From Dyella amyloliquefaciens (GTDB taxonomy: Bacteria > Pseudomonadota > Gammaproteobacteria > Xanthomonadales > Rhodanobacteraceae): DNA of 64,000 bases. A program made the position numbers and the translations under genes. Position 1 is the stretch's first letter, and the number at the start of each line of letters is the position of its first letter. Positions 27,035-35,368 of the stretch are shown here, one piece after another. The stretch is from assembly GCF_004296575.1 (NCBI RefSeq), contig NZ_SAYT01000001.1, positions 62,001 to 126,000 on the forward strand, in the 5' to 3' direction. The notes beneath the pieces were generated by a model. That model saw nothing but the letters and a program-made list of their open reading frames with translations. It was not told where the DNA came from and did not search any database.

Positions 27035-27909
27035 ACGCACAGCGTGCCGCCTGGTGGTTCCTGGCGCCGGCGTTGCTGGTGCTGGGCGTGTTCTTCCTGC
27101 TGCCGGTGCTGGCGGCGCTGGGCCTGAGCCTTACCGATTACGACCTTTATGCGCTCGCCGATATCCGTCACCTGCGTTTCGTCGCGCTGGGCAACTACTG
27201 GGATCTGTTGCACCAGCCGAAATTCTGGTCAGCGCTTGGGCACACGTTCTACTTCGTCCTGGTGGGCGTGCCGCTGTCGATCATGGTCTCACTGGGGGCG
27301 GCGCTGCTGCTCCATTCACCGCTGGCGCGCTGCAAGCCGTTTTTCCGCACGGCGCTGTTTGCGCCGGTGGTGACCACGGTGGCAGCGGTGGCACTGGTGT
27401 GGCGCTATATCTTCAACACCAAGTACGGCATGGCGAACTACGTGCTGGGCGCGGTGGGCATCCATCCGGTCGACTGGCTGGGCGACCCGCACTGGGCGAT
27501 GCCTACCATCATCCTGTTCGCGGTGTGGAAGAACTTCGGCTACAACATGATCATCTTCCTCGCCGGCCTGCAGGCAATCCCCGGTGATCTCTACGAGGCG
27601 GCGCGCATCGATGGCGCTTCACCGCTGCAGCAGTTCCGTCATATCACGCTGCCGATGCTCACACCGACGTTGCTTATGGTGAGCATTCTTACCGTGTCGG
27701 GCTATTTCCAGCTGTTCGCCGAGCCTTACGTGATGACCGAGGGCGGACCGCTGCAGAGCACGACCAGCGTGCTGTACCTGATGTACAACGAAGGCTTCAG
27801 ATGGTGGAACTTCGGTACCGCTTCGGCGGTGGCCTTCCTCCTGTTCGTCATCATGTTTGCCTTCACCGCGCTGATGCTGCGCGTGGCGCGTCGTGGAGCG
27901 GCGGCATGA
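27031..27909 (+). CDS. Sugar ABC transporter permease, MalF/UgpA type
   Basis: A 292-aa inner-membrane permease with six predicted helices. The EAA loop that contacts the ATPase is DLYEAARIDGASPLQQFRHI near residue 190. Residues near the N-terminus (WWFLAPALLVLGVFFLLPVL) form helix 1. It forms the heterodimeric channel with the following gene, with which it overlaps by 4 bp. Confidence 0.94.
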   Translation: MNAQRAAWWFLAPALLVLGVFFLLPVLAALGLSLTDYDLYALADIRHLRFVALGNYWDLLHQPKFWSALGHTFYFVLVGVPLSIMVSLGAALLLHSPLARCKPFFRTALFAPVVTTVAAVALVWRYIFNTKYGMANYVLGAVGIHPVDWLGDPHWAMPTIILFAVWKNFGYNMIIFLAGLQAIPGDLYEAARIDGASPLQQFRHITLPMLTPTLLMVSILTVSGYFQLFAEPYVMTEGGPLQSTTSVLYLMYNEGFRWWNFGTASAVAFLLFVIMFAFTALMLRVARRGAAA

Positions 27910-28727
27910 ATCCACGCATGGCCAAGGCCATCATCAACGGCTTGCTGATTGGCGGCGCCGTGGTCGCGTTGTTTCCGCTGCTGTGGATGCTGTCGGTGTC
28001 GTTCATGCATCCCGGCGAAGCCAGTGCCCTGCCGCCACCCTTGTTGCCGGCGCATGCCACGTGGCGGAACTACGAGGAGCTTTTCACCCGCGCCGGCATG
28101 GGGCGCTACCTGCTGAACAGCCTGGCGATTTCGGGAGCGATCACCGTGCTCTCGCTCGCCTGCAACCTGATGGCAGGCTATGCCTTCGCCAAGCTGCGTT
28201 TCCACGGCCGCGAGCGGCTGTTTCAGGGTCTGCTCGGCATGCTGGTGATTCCGGCGCAGGTGGCGATGCTGCCGCTGTTCCTGATGCTCAAGTACATGGG
28301 CCTGGTGAACAGCTATGCGGCGGTGATCGTACCCGCGATGGCCACGGCGTTCGGCATCTTCCTGGTGCGCCAGTACGCACGCAGCATTCCGGATGAGCTG
28401 ATGGAAGCCGCTCGCATCGATGGCGCGGGCGAGTTGCGCATCTTCACGCAGATCGTGCTGCCGTTGCTGAAGCCCATCATGGTGACGCTGGCGATCTATA
28501 CGTTCCTCACCGCATGGAACGACTTCATGTGGCCGTTGATCGCGCTCACCGGCCAGGAGCACTACACGCTGCCGATCGGCCTCGCCTCGCTGGCGCGCGA
28601 GCACGCGCAGGACAGTGAGCTGATGATGGCCGGTTCAGTGGTGACGGTGATTCCGGTGCTGGCGCTGTTCCTCGCCATGCAGCGCTACTACATCGAAGGC
28701 CTGCTGCTGGGCAGCGTGAAGGGCTGA
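27906..28727 (+). CDS. Sugar ABC transporter permease, MalG/UgpE type
   Basis: A 273-aa inner-membrane permease whose EAA loop ELMEAARIDGAGELRIFTQI lies near residue 170. The start is the ATG at 27906, which overlaps the first permease stop; the longer open frame is out of phase with that gene and rejected. It ends six bases from the convergent ATPase gene. Confidence 0.94.
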   Translation: MNPRMAKAIINGLLIGGAVVALFPLLWMLSVSFMHPGEASALPPPLLPAHATWRNYEELFTRAGMGRYLLNSLAISGAITVLSLACNLMAGYAFAKLRFHGRERLFQGLLGMLVIPAQVAMLPLFLMLKYMGLVNSYAAVIVPAMATAFGIFLVRQYARSIPDELMEAARIDGAGELRIFTQIVLPLLKPIMVTLAIYTFLTAWNDFMWPLIALTGQEHYTLPIGLASLAREHAQDSELMMAGSVVTVIPVLALFLAMQRYYIEGLLLGSVKG

Positions 28728-28733
28728 CCTTCC

Positions 28734-29825
28734 TCAGACAATACGGGTGCCGCCGCTCGGTTCGAACATATGCAGACGATCGTGGGCCAACGCGAAATGC
28801 ATGACGGTGCCAGCCTCGGGCAGGGCGCCGGGTGCCACGCGGGACACCAACGATTGCGAGCCATGGCGCAGGTTGAGGAAGATCTCGTTGCCGACCGGCT
28901 CGGGGACTTCGAGTACGGCGCTAAGGGCCGCGTGATCGGCATCGGTAAGGCGCAGATCCTCGGGGCGTACGCCGAGCACGATCTCGCGATCGATCCACGG
29001 CAACAGCTCATGGCTTTGCGCGGCCAGTTCACCGAGCGGGACCGTGCCATCGAGCGTTTCCAGTGCCCAGCCACGCCCGTGGCGGAGCGTGCCGCGCAGC
29101 AGGTTCATCGCAGGCGAGCCGAGGAAGCCTGCCACGAACAGGTTGGCGGGCTTTTCGTACAGGCGCATCGGCGTGTCGATCTGCTGGATCTTGCCGCCAT
29201 TGAGCACCACGATGCGCTGGCCCAGCGTCATGGCCTCCACCTGGTCGTGCGTCACATAGATCATGGTGGTGCCGAGCCGTCGGTGCAGGCGCGCGATCTC
29301 CACGCGCATCGACAGGCGAAGCTTCGCGTCGAGGTTGGACAGCGGCTCGTCGAGCAGGAACACCTTGGGCTCGCGTACCAGTGCACGGCCCAGCGCCACG
29401 CGCTGGCGCTGTCCGCCGGAGAGCGCGGCGGGCAGGGCATCGAGGCGATGCTCCAGCTCCAGCAACTTCGCCGCGTCGCGAACGCGCGCGTCGATCTCGG
29501 CCTTGGGCTTGCCGCGCAGGCTCAAACCAAACGCCATGTTCTGCGCCACGGTCATGTGCGGGTACAGCGCGTAATTCTGGAACACCATGGCGATGTCGCG
29601 ATCCTTTGGCGACACCTCGTTGACCACGCGTCCGCCAATGCTAAGCGCACCCGAGGAGATCGATTCCAGGCCCGCGATCATGCGCAGCAGGGTGGTTTTT
29701 CCGCAGCCGGAAGGGCCCACCAGTACCAGCAGTTCGCCGTCGGCGATTTCGAAGGTCGCCTCGTCGACGCCGACATGTCCGTTGGGATAGACCTTGCGCA
29801 ACCGATCCAGAGTCACCGTTGCCAT
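28734..29825 (-). CDS. Sugar ABC transporter ATP-binding protein, MalK/UgpC/MsmX type
   Basis: A 363-aa ATPase with Walker A GPSGCGKTTLL (near residue 36), Q-loop FQNYALYPH, signature LSGGQRQRVALGRAL, Walker B VFLLDEPLSNLD and H-loop VTHDQ. The C-terminal about 120 residues are the TOBE/OB-type regulatory domain of the MalK class. It faces the permease genes tail to tail with a 6-bp gap, so it is not co-transcribed with them. It shares the divergent, LacI-operator-bearing region with the GH1 gene. It may energise more than one importer. The start is MATVTLDRL at 29825. Confidence 0.94.
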   Translation of the reverse strand: MATVTLDRLRKVYPNGHVGVDEATFEIADGELLVLVGPSGCGKTTLLRMIAGLESISSGALSIGGRVVNEVSPKDRDIAMVFQNYALYPHMTVAQNMAFGLSLRGKPKAEIDARVRDAAKLLELEHRLDALPAALSGGQRQRVALGRALVREPKVFLLDEPLSNLDAKLRLSMRVEIARLHRRLGTTMIYVTHDQVEAMTLGQRIVVLNGGKIQQIDTPMRLYEKPANLFVAGFLGSPAMNLLRGTLRHGRGWALETLDGTVPLGELAAQSHELLPWIDREIVLGVRPEDLRLTDADHAALSAVLEVPEPVGNEIFLNLRHGSQSLVSRVAPGALPEAGTVMHFALAHDRLHMFEPSGGTRIV

Positions 29826-29890
29826 CGACGTTGCGTCACTCCCCTGTCCGGGCCGTGGGCGGCCACTGCATGTATAGGCGAAAAGACCCG

Positions 29891-29919
29891 TGCACATTCG
29901 GCTCGGGCTCCGCTATTCT
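29891..29919 (+). promoter_or_regulatory. Putative promoter of the GH1 beta-glucosidase gene
   Basis: TGCACA at 29891-29896, a 17-base spacer and TATTCT at 29914-29919. The LacI-type operator begins five bases after the -10 box, a classical position for repression. Confidence 0.6.
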
Positions 29920-29924
29920 CACCA

Positions 29925-29938
29925 TGTAAACGTTTTCA
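29925..29938. promoter_or_regulatory. LacI-type operator before the GH1 gene
   Basis: TGTAAACGTTTTCA lies in the divergent region between the ATPase and GH1 genes. It matches the intragenic site at 21551 at 12 of 14 bases and the site before lacI at 13 of 14 (complement strand). Confidence 0.82.
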
Positions 29939-29974
29939 TCAAGCCGCAGTGCGGCATAAGGAATCGCCTCCACC

Positions 29975-31327
29975 ATGACGCACAGCTATCGCTTCCCGGC
30001 CGATTTCCATTGGGGCGCCGCTACCTCGGCTTATCAGATCGAGGGATCGCCCCTGGCCGATGGCGCAGGCCCCAGCATCTGGGAACGTTTCGCGCATACG
30101 CCGGGCATGATGGCCAACGGTGATACCGGCGACATCGCCTGCGATCACTATCGCCGCTACAAGGACGATGTGCAGCTGATGCGCGCGCTGGGCCTGCAGG
30201 GCTACCGTTTCAGCATCGCGTGGGCACGCGTGCTGCCGGAAGGCACCGGGCGCATCAACCAGAAGGGCCTGGACTTCTACTCGCGGCTGGTCGACGAGCT
30301 GCTCGAGAACGGCATCGAACCGAACGTCACGTTGTTCCATTGGGATCTGCCCGCGGCGCTGGACGACCGCGGCGGTTGGTTGAATCGCGACATCGCGAAC
30401 TGGTTCGCCGAATACGCCAGCGTGATGTACAAGGCGCTGGACGGCCGCGTGAAGCGCTGGTCCACGCTCAACGAGCCGTGGGTGGTGACCGATGGCGGCT
30501 ACCTGCATGGCGCGCTCGCGCCGGGCCATCGCAGCCTGTACGAAGCGCCGATCGCCGCGCACAACCTGATGCGCGCCAGTGGCGCTGGCATCCAGGCGTA
30601 TCGCGCCATCGGCAAGCACGAGGTCGGCGTGGTGTTCAACATCGAGCCGAAGTATCCGGCGTCCGACAGCCCGGAAGACCTCGCCGCGACGCGTCGCGCG
30701 CAGGCCTACATGAACGAGCAGTTCGCCGACCCGGCGCTGCTGGGCAGCTATCCGCCGGAGCTCAAGGAAGTGTTTGGTGCTGCATGGCCCGACTTCCCGG
30801 AAGATGACTTCAAGCTCACCCGCCAGCCCGTCGACTTCGTGGGCATCAACTACTACACGCGTGCGGTGGTGAAGAACGATCCCAACCACTATCCGCTGCG
30901 CGCGGCGCCGGTGCGCCAGCCCAACAAGACGTATACGGAAACCGGTTGGGAGGTGTACGAGCAGGGTCTCACCGACACGCTCACCTGGTTCAAGCAGCGC
31001 TACGGCGATATCCCGCTCTACATCACCGAGAACGGTTCGGCGTTCTACGATCCGCCGGTGGCCGAAGGCGACGTGCTCGACGATCCGCTGCGCACCAACT
31101 ACCTGCGCAAGCATCTCAAGGCGATCCACCGGGCGATCGAGGCTGGCGTGAACCTCAAGGGCTATTACGCCTGGTCGCTGATGGACAACCTGGAGTGGTC
31201 GCTTGGCTTCTCCAAGCGCTTCGGCCTGTACCACGTGGATTTCGCCACGCAGAAGCGCACGCCCAAGGCCACGGCGAAGTACTACGCCAAGGTCATCGAG
31301 ACGAACGGGGCGGTGCTGGACGACTGA
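29975..31327 (+). CDS. Beta-glucosidase, glycoside hydrolase family 1
   Basis: A 450-aa cytoplasmic retaining beta-glucosidase. The acid/base is Glu167 in STLNEP and the nucleophile is Glu352 in YITENG. The N-terminal FHWGAATSAYQIEG and the C-terminal YYAWSLMDNLEWSLGF (aglycone and glucose-binding Trp/Glu) are typical. There is no signal peptide, so it should cleave imported glucosides or gluco-oligosaccharides. It is regulated by the LacI operator 36 bp upstream. Confidence 0.96.
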   Translation: MTHSYRFPADFHWGAATSAYQIEGSPLADGAGPSIWERFAHTPGMMANGDTGDIACDHYRRYKDDVQLMRALGLQGYRFSIAWARVLPEGTGRINQKGLDFYSRLVDELLENGIEPNVTLFHWDLPAALDDRGGWLNRDIANWFAEYASVMYKALDGRVKRWSTLNEPWVVTDGGYLHGALAPGHRSLYEAPIAAHNLMRASGAGIQAYRAIGKHEVGVVFNIEPKYPASDSPEDLAATRRAQAYMNEQFADPALLGSYPPELKEVFGAAWPDFPEDDFKLTRQPVDFVGINYYTRAVVKNDPNHYPLRAAPVRQPNKTYTETGWEVYEQGLTDTLTWFKQRYGDIPLYITENGSAFYDPPVAEGDVLDDPLRTNYLRKHLKAIHRAIEAGVNLKGYYAWSLMDNLEWSLGFSKRFGLYHVDFATQKRTPKATAKYYAKVIETNGAVLDD

Positions 31328-31344
31328 TAGTCGTTCTGGCCCTT

Positions 31345-31425
31345 GTGGGAGCGCACCCTGTGCGCGACCGCAGAGGCACGGCGTCACCGCTCCGTCGGCT
31401 TGTCGCGCACAGGGTGCGCTCCCAC
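31345..31425. repeat. REP-type hairpin, CCCTGTGCG subtype
   Basis: Left arm GTGGGAGCGCACCCTG, right arm CAGGGTGCGCTCCCAC, with about 33 bases between them. It lies between the convergent 3' ends of the GH1 gene and thrC and may terminate both. Confidence 0.9.
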
Positions 31426-31444
31426 AGGAACAGGTGGTGGCGCC

Positions 31445-32776
31445 TCAGGTCGGCACCCCTTGCTCACGCTCCACCCGTCGCAGCAGCCACTCCTTCAACA
31501 CTGCATCGCTGGCTAACAATGGCTCGGCATACGCCGGCCGCCGCAACATCGCATCCAGTGCCGGCGGCACTTCCACGGTGCGCCCGATCAGGGGTTCCAC
31601 CACGCTGTCGAACTTCGCCGGATGCGCCGTCGCCACCACGGCCCACGGCAGGCCGGTAGTGCCCATGGCATCGAGCAGATGCACGGCGGTGGCCGTATGG
31701 GGGCAGAACAGTTCACCGTGGTCGCGCGCGTGCTGCACGATGGTGTCGCGGATGGTGTCGTCGTCCACGCTGGTGGCGTGCAGCTGCACGCGTAACTCGT
31801 AGTCGTGCGGGAAGGTCCAGCGCAGGCGTTCGAAGTTGCTCGGGGCGCCCACGTCCATCGCATTGGCCAGCGTGGGAATCGCGGGGCGTGGCGTGTAAGC
31901 GTCACCGTCGAAATAATCGGGCAGCGTCGCGTTGGCGTTGCATGCGAGATGGATTTCGCCCACCGGCAGGCCCATCTCGCGCACCCATACGCAGGCCAGC
32001 GCGTTGCCGAGGTTGCCGGTCGGCACGATGAAGTTGAGTGGCGTGCGATGGCGATGCCACCAGTCCAGCGAGGCCTGCGCGTAGTAGCTCATCTGCGGCA
32101 GGAGGCGGCCGAGGCTGATGCTGTTGGCAGAGGACATCGGCACCCGCGACTGCAGCCCGGCGTCGCCGAGTGCCGCCTTCACCATGCGCTGGCAGTCGTC
32201 GAAGCTGCCGGCGACGCGCAGCGCATGCACGTTGTCGCCGAAGCAGCCCAGCTGGTGGGCCTGTCGCGGCGATACGCGGCCATCGGGATACAGGATCACC
32301 ACGCGCACGCCGGGTTGGCGATGGAACGCGGCGGCCACGGCGGCACCGGTATCGCCGGAGGTTGCCACCAGAATGGTCAGTGGCGCCTGATCATGGCGGC
32401 GCAACCGCCGGAAGCACGCGGCAAGGAAGCGCGCGCCGATGTCCTTGAAGGCCGCGCTGGGTCCGTGGAAGAGCTCGAGCACCGAGGCGCCATCCGGATG
32501 CGCGAGCGGACGCAGCGGCACTGGGAAGTCAAAAGCCTCGCGGCAGATCGCCGGCAATTCGGCGGCCAAGGGCGTGGCGCGGAAGAACGGCGTGAGCAGC
32601 GTAACGGCCGTGTCCGCCAGCGAGCCGTGCGGATCGAAGGCCGCCACATCGAGCTGCGGCAGCACTTCGGGCACGTAGAGCCCGCCGTCAGGCGCGAGGC
32701 CCGCGGCGATCACTTCGTCGATGCGCGCCGCGTGGCGTGCACTGCGTGTACTTCGGTAATGCAACGGCTCGCTCAT
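31445..32776 (-). CDS. thrC: Threonine synthase
   Basis: PLP enzyme that forms threonine from O-phosphohomoserine. The 443-aa product has the PLP lysine in [13 protein letters not shown] near residue 110. The phosphate loop is [15 protein letters not shown] near 140, and [17 protein letters not shown] near 200 is typical of the E. coli-like class. It is last of hom-thrB-thrC; the start overlaps the thrB stop by 4 bp. Confidence 0.96.
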   Translation of the reverse strand: MSEPLHYRSTRSARHAARIDEVIAAGLAPDGGLYVPEVLPQLDVAAFDPHGSLADTAVTLLTPFFRATPLAAELPAICREAFDFPVPLRPLAHPDGASVLELFHGPSAAFKDIGARFLAACFRRLRRHDQAPLTILVATSGDTGAAVAAAFHRQPGVRVVILYPDGRVSPRQAHQLGCFGDNVHALRVAGSFDDCQRMVKAALGDAGLQSRVPMSSANSISLGRLLPQMSYYAQASLDWWHRHRTPLNFIVPTGNLGNALACVWVREMGLPVGEIHLACNANATLPDYFDGDAYTPRPAIPTLANAMDVGAPSNFERLRWTFPHDYELRVQLHATSVDDDTIRDTIVQHARDHGELFCPHTATAVHLLDAMGTTGLPWAVVATAHPAKFDSVVEPLIGRTVEVPPALDAMLRRPAYAEPLLASDAVLKEWLLRRVEREQGVPT

Positions 32777-33747
32777 GCCGCTTCCTCGTCCAGCAGCGCG
32801 GCGGCTGGACCATTGATGGGTGAGACCAGCTGGTCGCTGGCAATGCCTTCCTCGGCGAAGGCGGCGGCCATCGCTTCGGCGGCGCGTTCGGCGTCCTCGC
32901 GGTTTTCGTACCAGCCAAACACGCTGGGACCACCGCCGGAAATGCTGGCGCCGAGTGCGTGATGATCCAGTGCGGCCTGCTTCACGCGCGCAAATCCTGG
33001 GACCAGCGGCGCGCGCCGTGGTTCCACCAGCACGTCCTTCAGGCCTTCGCGCACCAGGGTGGCGTCGCCGCGATGGCAGCCGGTCAGCACCAGGGCGAGG
33101 TTGGCGTGCTGCGCTACGACATCGCCCAGGGCGAAGCCGCCGGCGAGCGCCGCGCGCGATTCACGCGTCTCCAGCACCACGTGCGGATGCACCAGGGCGC
33201 AATGCCAGGCGTCGGGCACCGGCAGTCGCAGCAGGCGATCGCGGGTGGCAAGCACGAGACCTCCCAGCAACATCGGGCCCAGGTTGTCGCCGTGGCGGCT
33301 GCCACTGGCGACGACCTCGCCATCGAGCGCGAAGCCATACAGCGCTTCGCGCGGCAGCGGGCGTTCCAGCAGGGCATTGGCCGCCACAAGGGCCGCGACG
33401 CACGATGCGGCCGAACCACCCATGCCCGAGCCCAGGGCGATGCCCTTGTGCAGTTCCACTTCGAAGCCGTGGCGCAGCCCCAGCGCGCGGCGCAGGGAAA
33501 GCAGCGCCGCGCCGGCGGTATTGCGCGAGGCTTCCAGCGGCAGCTGGGGCACCAGGCCGTGTATCGCCGCGATGCGTACGGTGGGCTCATCGATACGCCG
33601 CACGACGGCACGGTCGCCCGCGCCGGCCACGCTATGGCCCAGGATGTCGAAGCCGACGCCGACGTTGCCGACGCTGGCATAAGCCATGGCTTGTGCGCTC
33701 AGGGCGCGTTGTTGTGCGGACATGGGATCAGCCAGTAGCGCGTTCAT
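32773..33747 (-). CDS. thrB: Homoserine kinase
   Basis: GHMP-family kinase that phosphorylates homoserine. The start is MNALLADPM at 33747 (324 aa) with GGAGG eight bases upstream. The ATP loop is [14 protein letters not shown] near residue 95, the N-terminal motif is [14 protein letters not shown] and the C-terminal GHMP motif is [14 protein letters not shown] near 280. Stop and start codons are coupled at both ends: TGATG with the dehydrogenase gene upstream and a 4-bp overlap with thrC. Confidence 0.96.
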   Translation of the reverse strand: MNALLADPMSAQQRALSAQAMAYASVGNVGVGFDILGHSVAGAGDRAVVRRIDEPTVRIAAIHGLVPQLPLEASRNTAGAALLSLRRALGLRHGFEVELHKGIALGSGMGGSAASCVAALVAANALLERPLPREALYGFALDGEVVASGSRHGDNLGPMLLGGLVLATRDRLLRLPVPDAWHCALVHPHVVLETRESRAALAGGFALGDVVAQHANLALVLTGCHRGDATLVREGLKDVLVEPRRAPLVPGFARVKQAALDHHALGASISGGGPSVFGWYENREDAERAAEAMAAAFAEEGIASDQLVSPINGPAAALLDEEAA

Positions 33748-34895
33748 CAGCGCACCTCCAGCGATTCTGCAATACGCAGGAGATCGGCGAAAACCCCCGC
33801 CGCCGTCACCTCCGGACCGGCACCGGGGCCCTGCACCAGCATCGGGTTCTCGCGATAGCGATGCGTGGTGAACTGCACGATGTTGTCGGTGAGGCGCGAA
33901 TGCGCGAACGGATGGGCGGCCGGCAGCATGGCCAGGCGCACGCTGGCGTGCCCCTTTGCGTCCAGGCTGGCCACGTGGCGCAGCACGCTGCCCTGGGTCT
34001 GCGCGCAGGCCACTTCGCGAGCCATGGCGCGGTCGAGCAGGTGCAGGTTCTCCAGTGCCTCTTCGGCGGACATGGCCGCCAGCTCCGGCGGCACCAGGCT
34101 TTGCACGTTCACGTCCTCCAGTGACAGGGGCCAGCCGGCTTCTCGCGCCAGGATCACCAGCTTGCGCGCCACGTCGAGGCCGGAGAGATCGTCGCGCGGG
34201 TCGGGCTCGGTATAGCCCAGCGCATGGGCTTCGCGGACCAACGCAGAGAACGGCCGGCTGCCATTGTGCCGGTGGCACAGCCACGCCAGGGTGCCCGAGA
34301 ACATGCCTTCGACGGCAAGCAGCTCGTCGCCGGTATCGAGCAGGTCGCGCAACGTCTGCACGACCGGAAGTCCAGCGCACACGGTGGCCTCATAGCGAAA
34401 GCGCGCGCCGCTGACGCAGGCTGCCCGGATCGCCTGCAGGCGCGGAAAGGAACCGCTGCCGGCCAGCTTGTTCGGCGTCACCACGTGCAGGCCCGAGGCC
34501 AGCCATTCGGCGTAGCGCGATGCCACGGCATCGCTGGCGCTGCAGTCGATCAGCAGGGCATGCCGGCCGTCCTCGCCACGCAGGTGCGCCGCAAACTCGT
34601 CGAGATTGCTGGGGCGCCAGGTTTGCGCGCCGCCGTAGCGGCCGTTGAGTTCGGGGTCGTCGGCATCGAGCCACATGCGACGGCTGGCCGCCACGCCGCA
34701 GAGCTTGAGTTCCAGGCCGGCCCGCGCGAGCCGCGGCTGCGCGGCGCGCAGCTGGTCGAGCAGGGCGCTGCCGACACGGCCGGGACCGACCAGGCCCACG
34801 GCGAGCACGCGCTGGCGTGCGGTGACCATCGGCAGCGCTGCGGCATGCGGCGGTAGCGACGGCTGTTCTAGCGATGACGATACGGCAAGATTCAC
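33747..34895 (-). CDS. Homoserine dehydrogenase (monofunctional)
   Basis: Reduces aspartate semialdehyde to homoserine. The start is a GTG at 34895 (382 aa) with GGAGG five bases upstream. The open frame continues to 35075, but that part is the leader region read in another phase. The Rossmann motif [18 protein letters not shown] is near residue 33. The catalytic region [20 protein letters not shown] is near 250, closely resembling the C-terminal half of E. coli ThrA. The aspartokinase half of ThrA is absent, so aspartate kinase must be supplied elsewhere. It is the first structural gene of the thr operon. Confidence 0.94.
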   Translation of the reverse strand: MNLAVSSSLEQPSLPPHAAALPMVTARQRVLAVGLVGPGRVGSALLDQLRAAQPRLARAGLELKLCGVAASRRMWLDADDPELNGRYGGAQTWRPSNLDEFAAHLRGEDGRHALLIDCSASDAVASRYAEWLASGLHVVTPNKLAGSGSFPRLQAIRAACVSGARFRYEATVCAGLPVVQTLRDLLDTGDELLAVEGMFSGTLAWLCHRHNGSRPFSALVREAHALGYTEPDPRDDLSGLDVARKLVILAREAGWPLSLEDVNVQSLVPPELAAMSAEEALENLHLLDRAMAREVACAQTQGSVLRHVASLDAKGHASVRLAMLPAAHPFAHSRLTDNIVQFTTHRYRENPMLVQGPGAGPEVTAAGVFADLLRIAESLEVR

Positions 34896-34948
34896 GGTGG
34901 CCTCCATTCGGGGCCCGTGCTCGCTGGCGGTATCGGAGTGGTGCATCC

Positions 34949-34975
34949 CGGCCCGCCTCATCGAGGGCGGGGCCG
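34949..34975 (-). terminator. Putative thr attenuator hairpin without U-run
   Basis: Minus-strand CGGCCCCGCC pairs with GGCGGGCCG (one bulged C) around an eight-base loop. It lies 15 bases after the leader-peptide stop, where an attenuator would be. No T-run follows (GGATGCACC), so termination here would need another factor. Confidence 0.45.
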
Positions 34976-34990
34976 TTTGCGTTAAGGAAC

Positions 34991-35140
34991 TTATTCGCGC
35001 ACGGAAACCCACCCCGACCTGGTGGTAATAGTGGTCGTGGTGGTGGTCGTGACGAGAGTGATGGCGCCTGCGCACAGCGGCATGCTGCCGGTCTTGACCG
35101 GGCAGATAGATATGCAGGCTGGCGAAATAAGCGGCGACAT
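34991..35140 (-). CDS. thrL: thr operon leader peptide, 49 aa
   Basis: ATG at 35140 and TAA at 34993-34991. Residues 27-40 read ITLVTTTTTTTITT, with ten Thr and two Ile, the amino acids that govern thr attenuation in enterobacteria. Only the Thr/Ile register resembles E. coli ThrL; the 26-residue N-terminal extension does not. The ATG is seven bases after the -10 box with no ribosome site, suggesting a leaderless mRNA. An internal in-frame ATG at residue 20 also lacks a ribosome site. Confidence 0.88.
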   Translation of the reverse strand: MSPLISPACISICPVKTGSMPLCAGAITLVTTTTTTTITTRSGWVSVRE

Positions 35141-35147
35141 GGGACCG

Positions 35148-35199
35148 ACCTTAGGCCGGATGTTGCAGTGCAGTCAACAGGTACGTTTGAAACTTTTGC
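35148..35199 (-). promoter_or_regulatory. Promoter of the thr operon
   Basis: TTGACT at 35177-35172, an 18-base spacer and TAAGGT at 35153-35148, with an upstream A/T-rich tract. Spacing, upstream tract and -10-to-ATG sequence are near-copies of the ilv-leu promoter at 17359-17410. Confidence 0.82.
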
Positions 35200-35235
35200 G
35201 CGATGGACGGCCAAATGGCGCGGGATCTTCCATCT

Positions 35236-35322
35236 CCTGTAGGAGCGCACCCAGTGCGCGACCGCGGCGCCTCGTCGTTATCGCTCCGTAGGCTTTTCGC
35301 GCACTGGGTGCGCTCCTACAGG
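35236..35322. repeat. REP-type hairpin, CCCAGTGCG subtype
   Basis: CCTGTAGGAGCGCACCCAG and its complement CTGGGTGCGCTCCTACAGG form the arms, with about 49 bases between them. It lies between the cpdB-like gene and the thr promoter. Confidence 0.9.
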
Positions 35323-35368
35323 GGAATCGAGGGGGCGAGGGGCGACAACGCCGCCTCGCCCCAAAATC

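Noticed and set aside
34896-35075. N-terminal extension of homoserine dehydrogenase with a His-rich start (HHSRHDHHHDHYYH)
   Set aside because: This is the Thr-codon run of the leader peptide read in another phase; the ribosome site GGAGG supports the GTG start at 34895.
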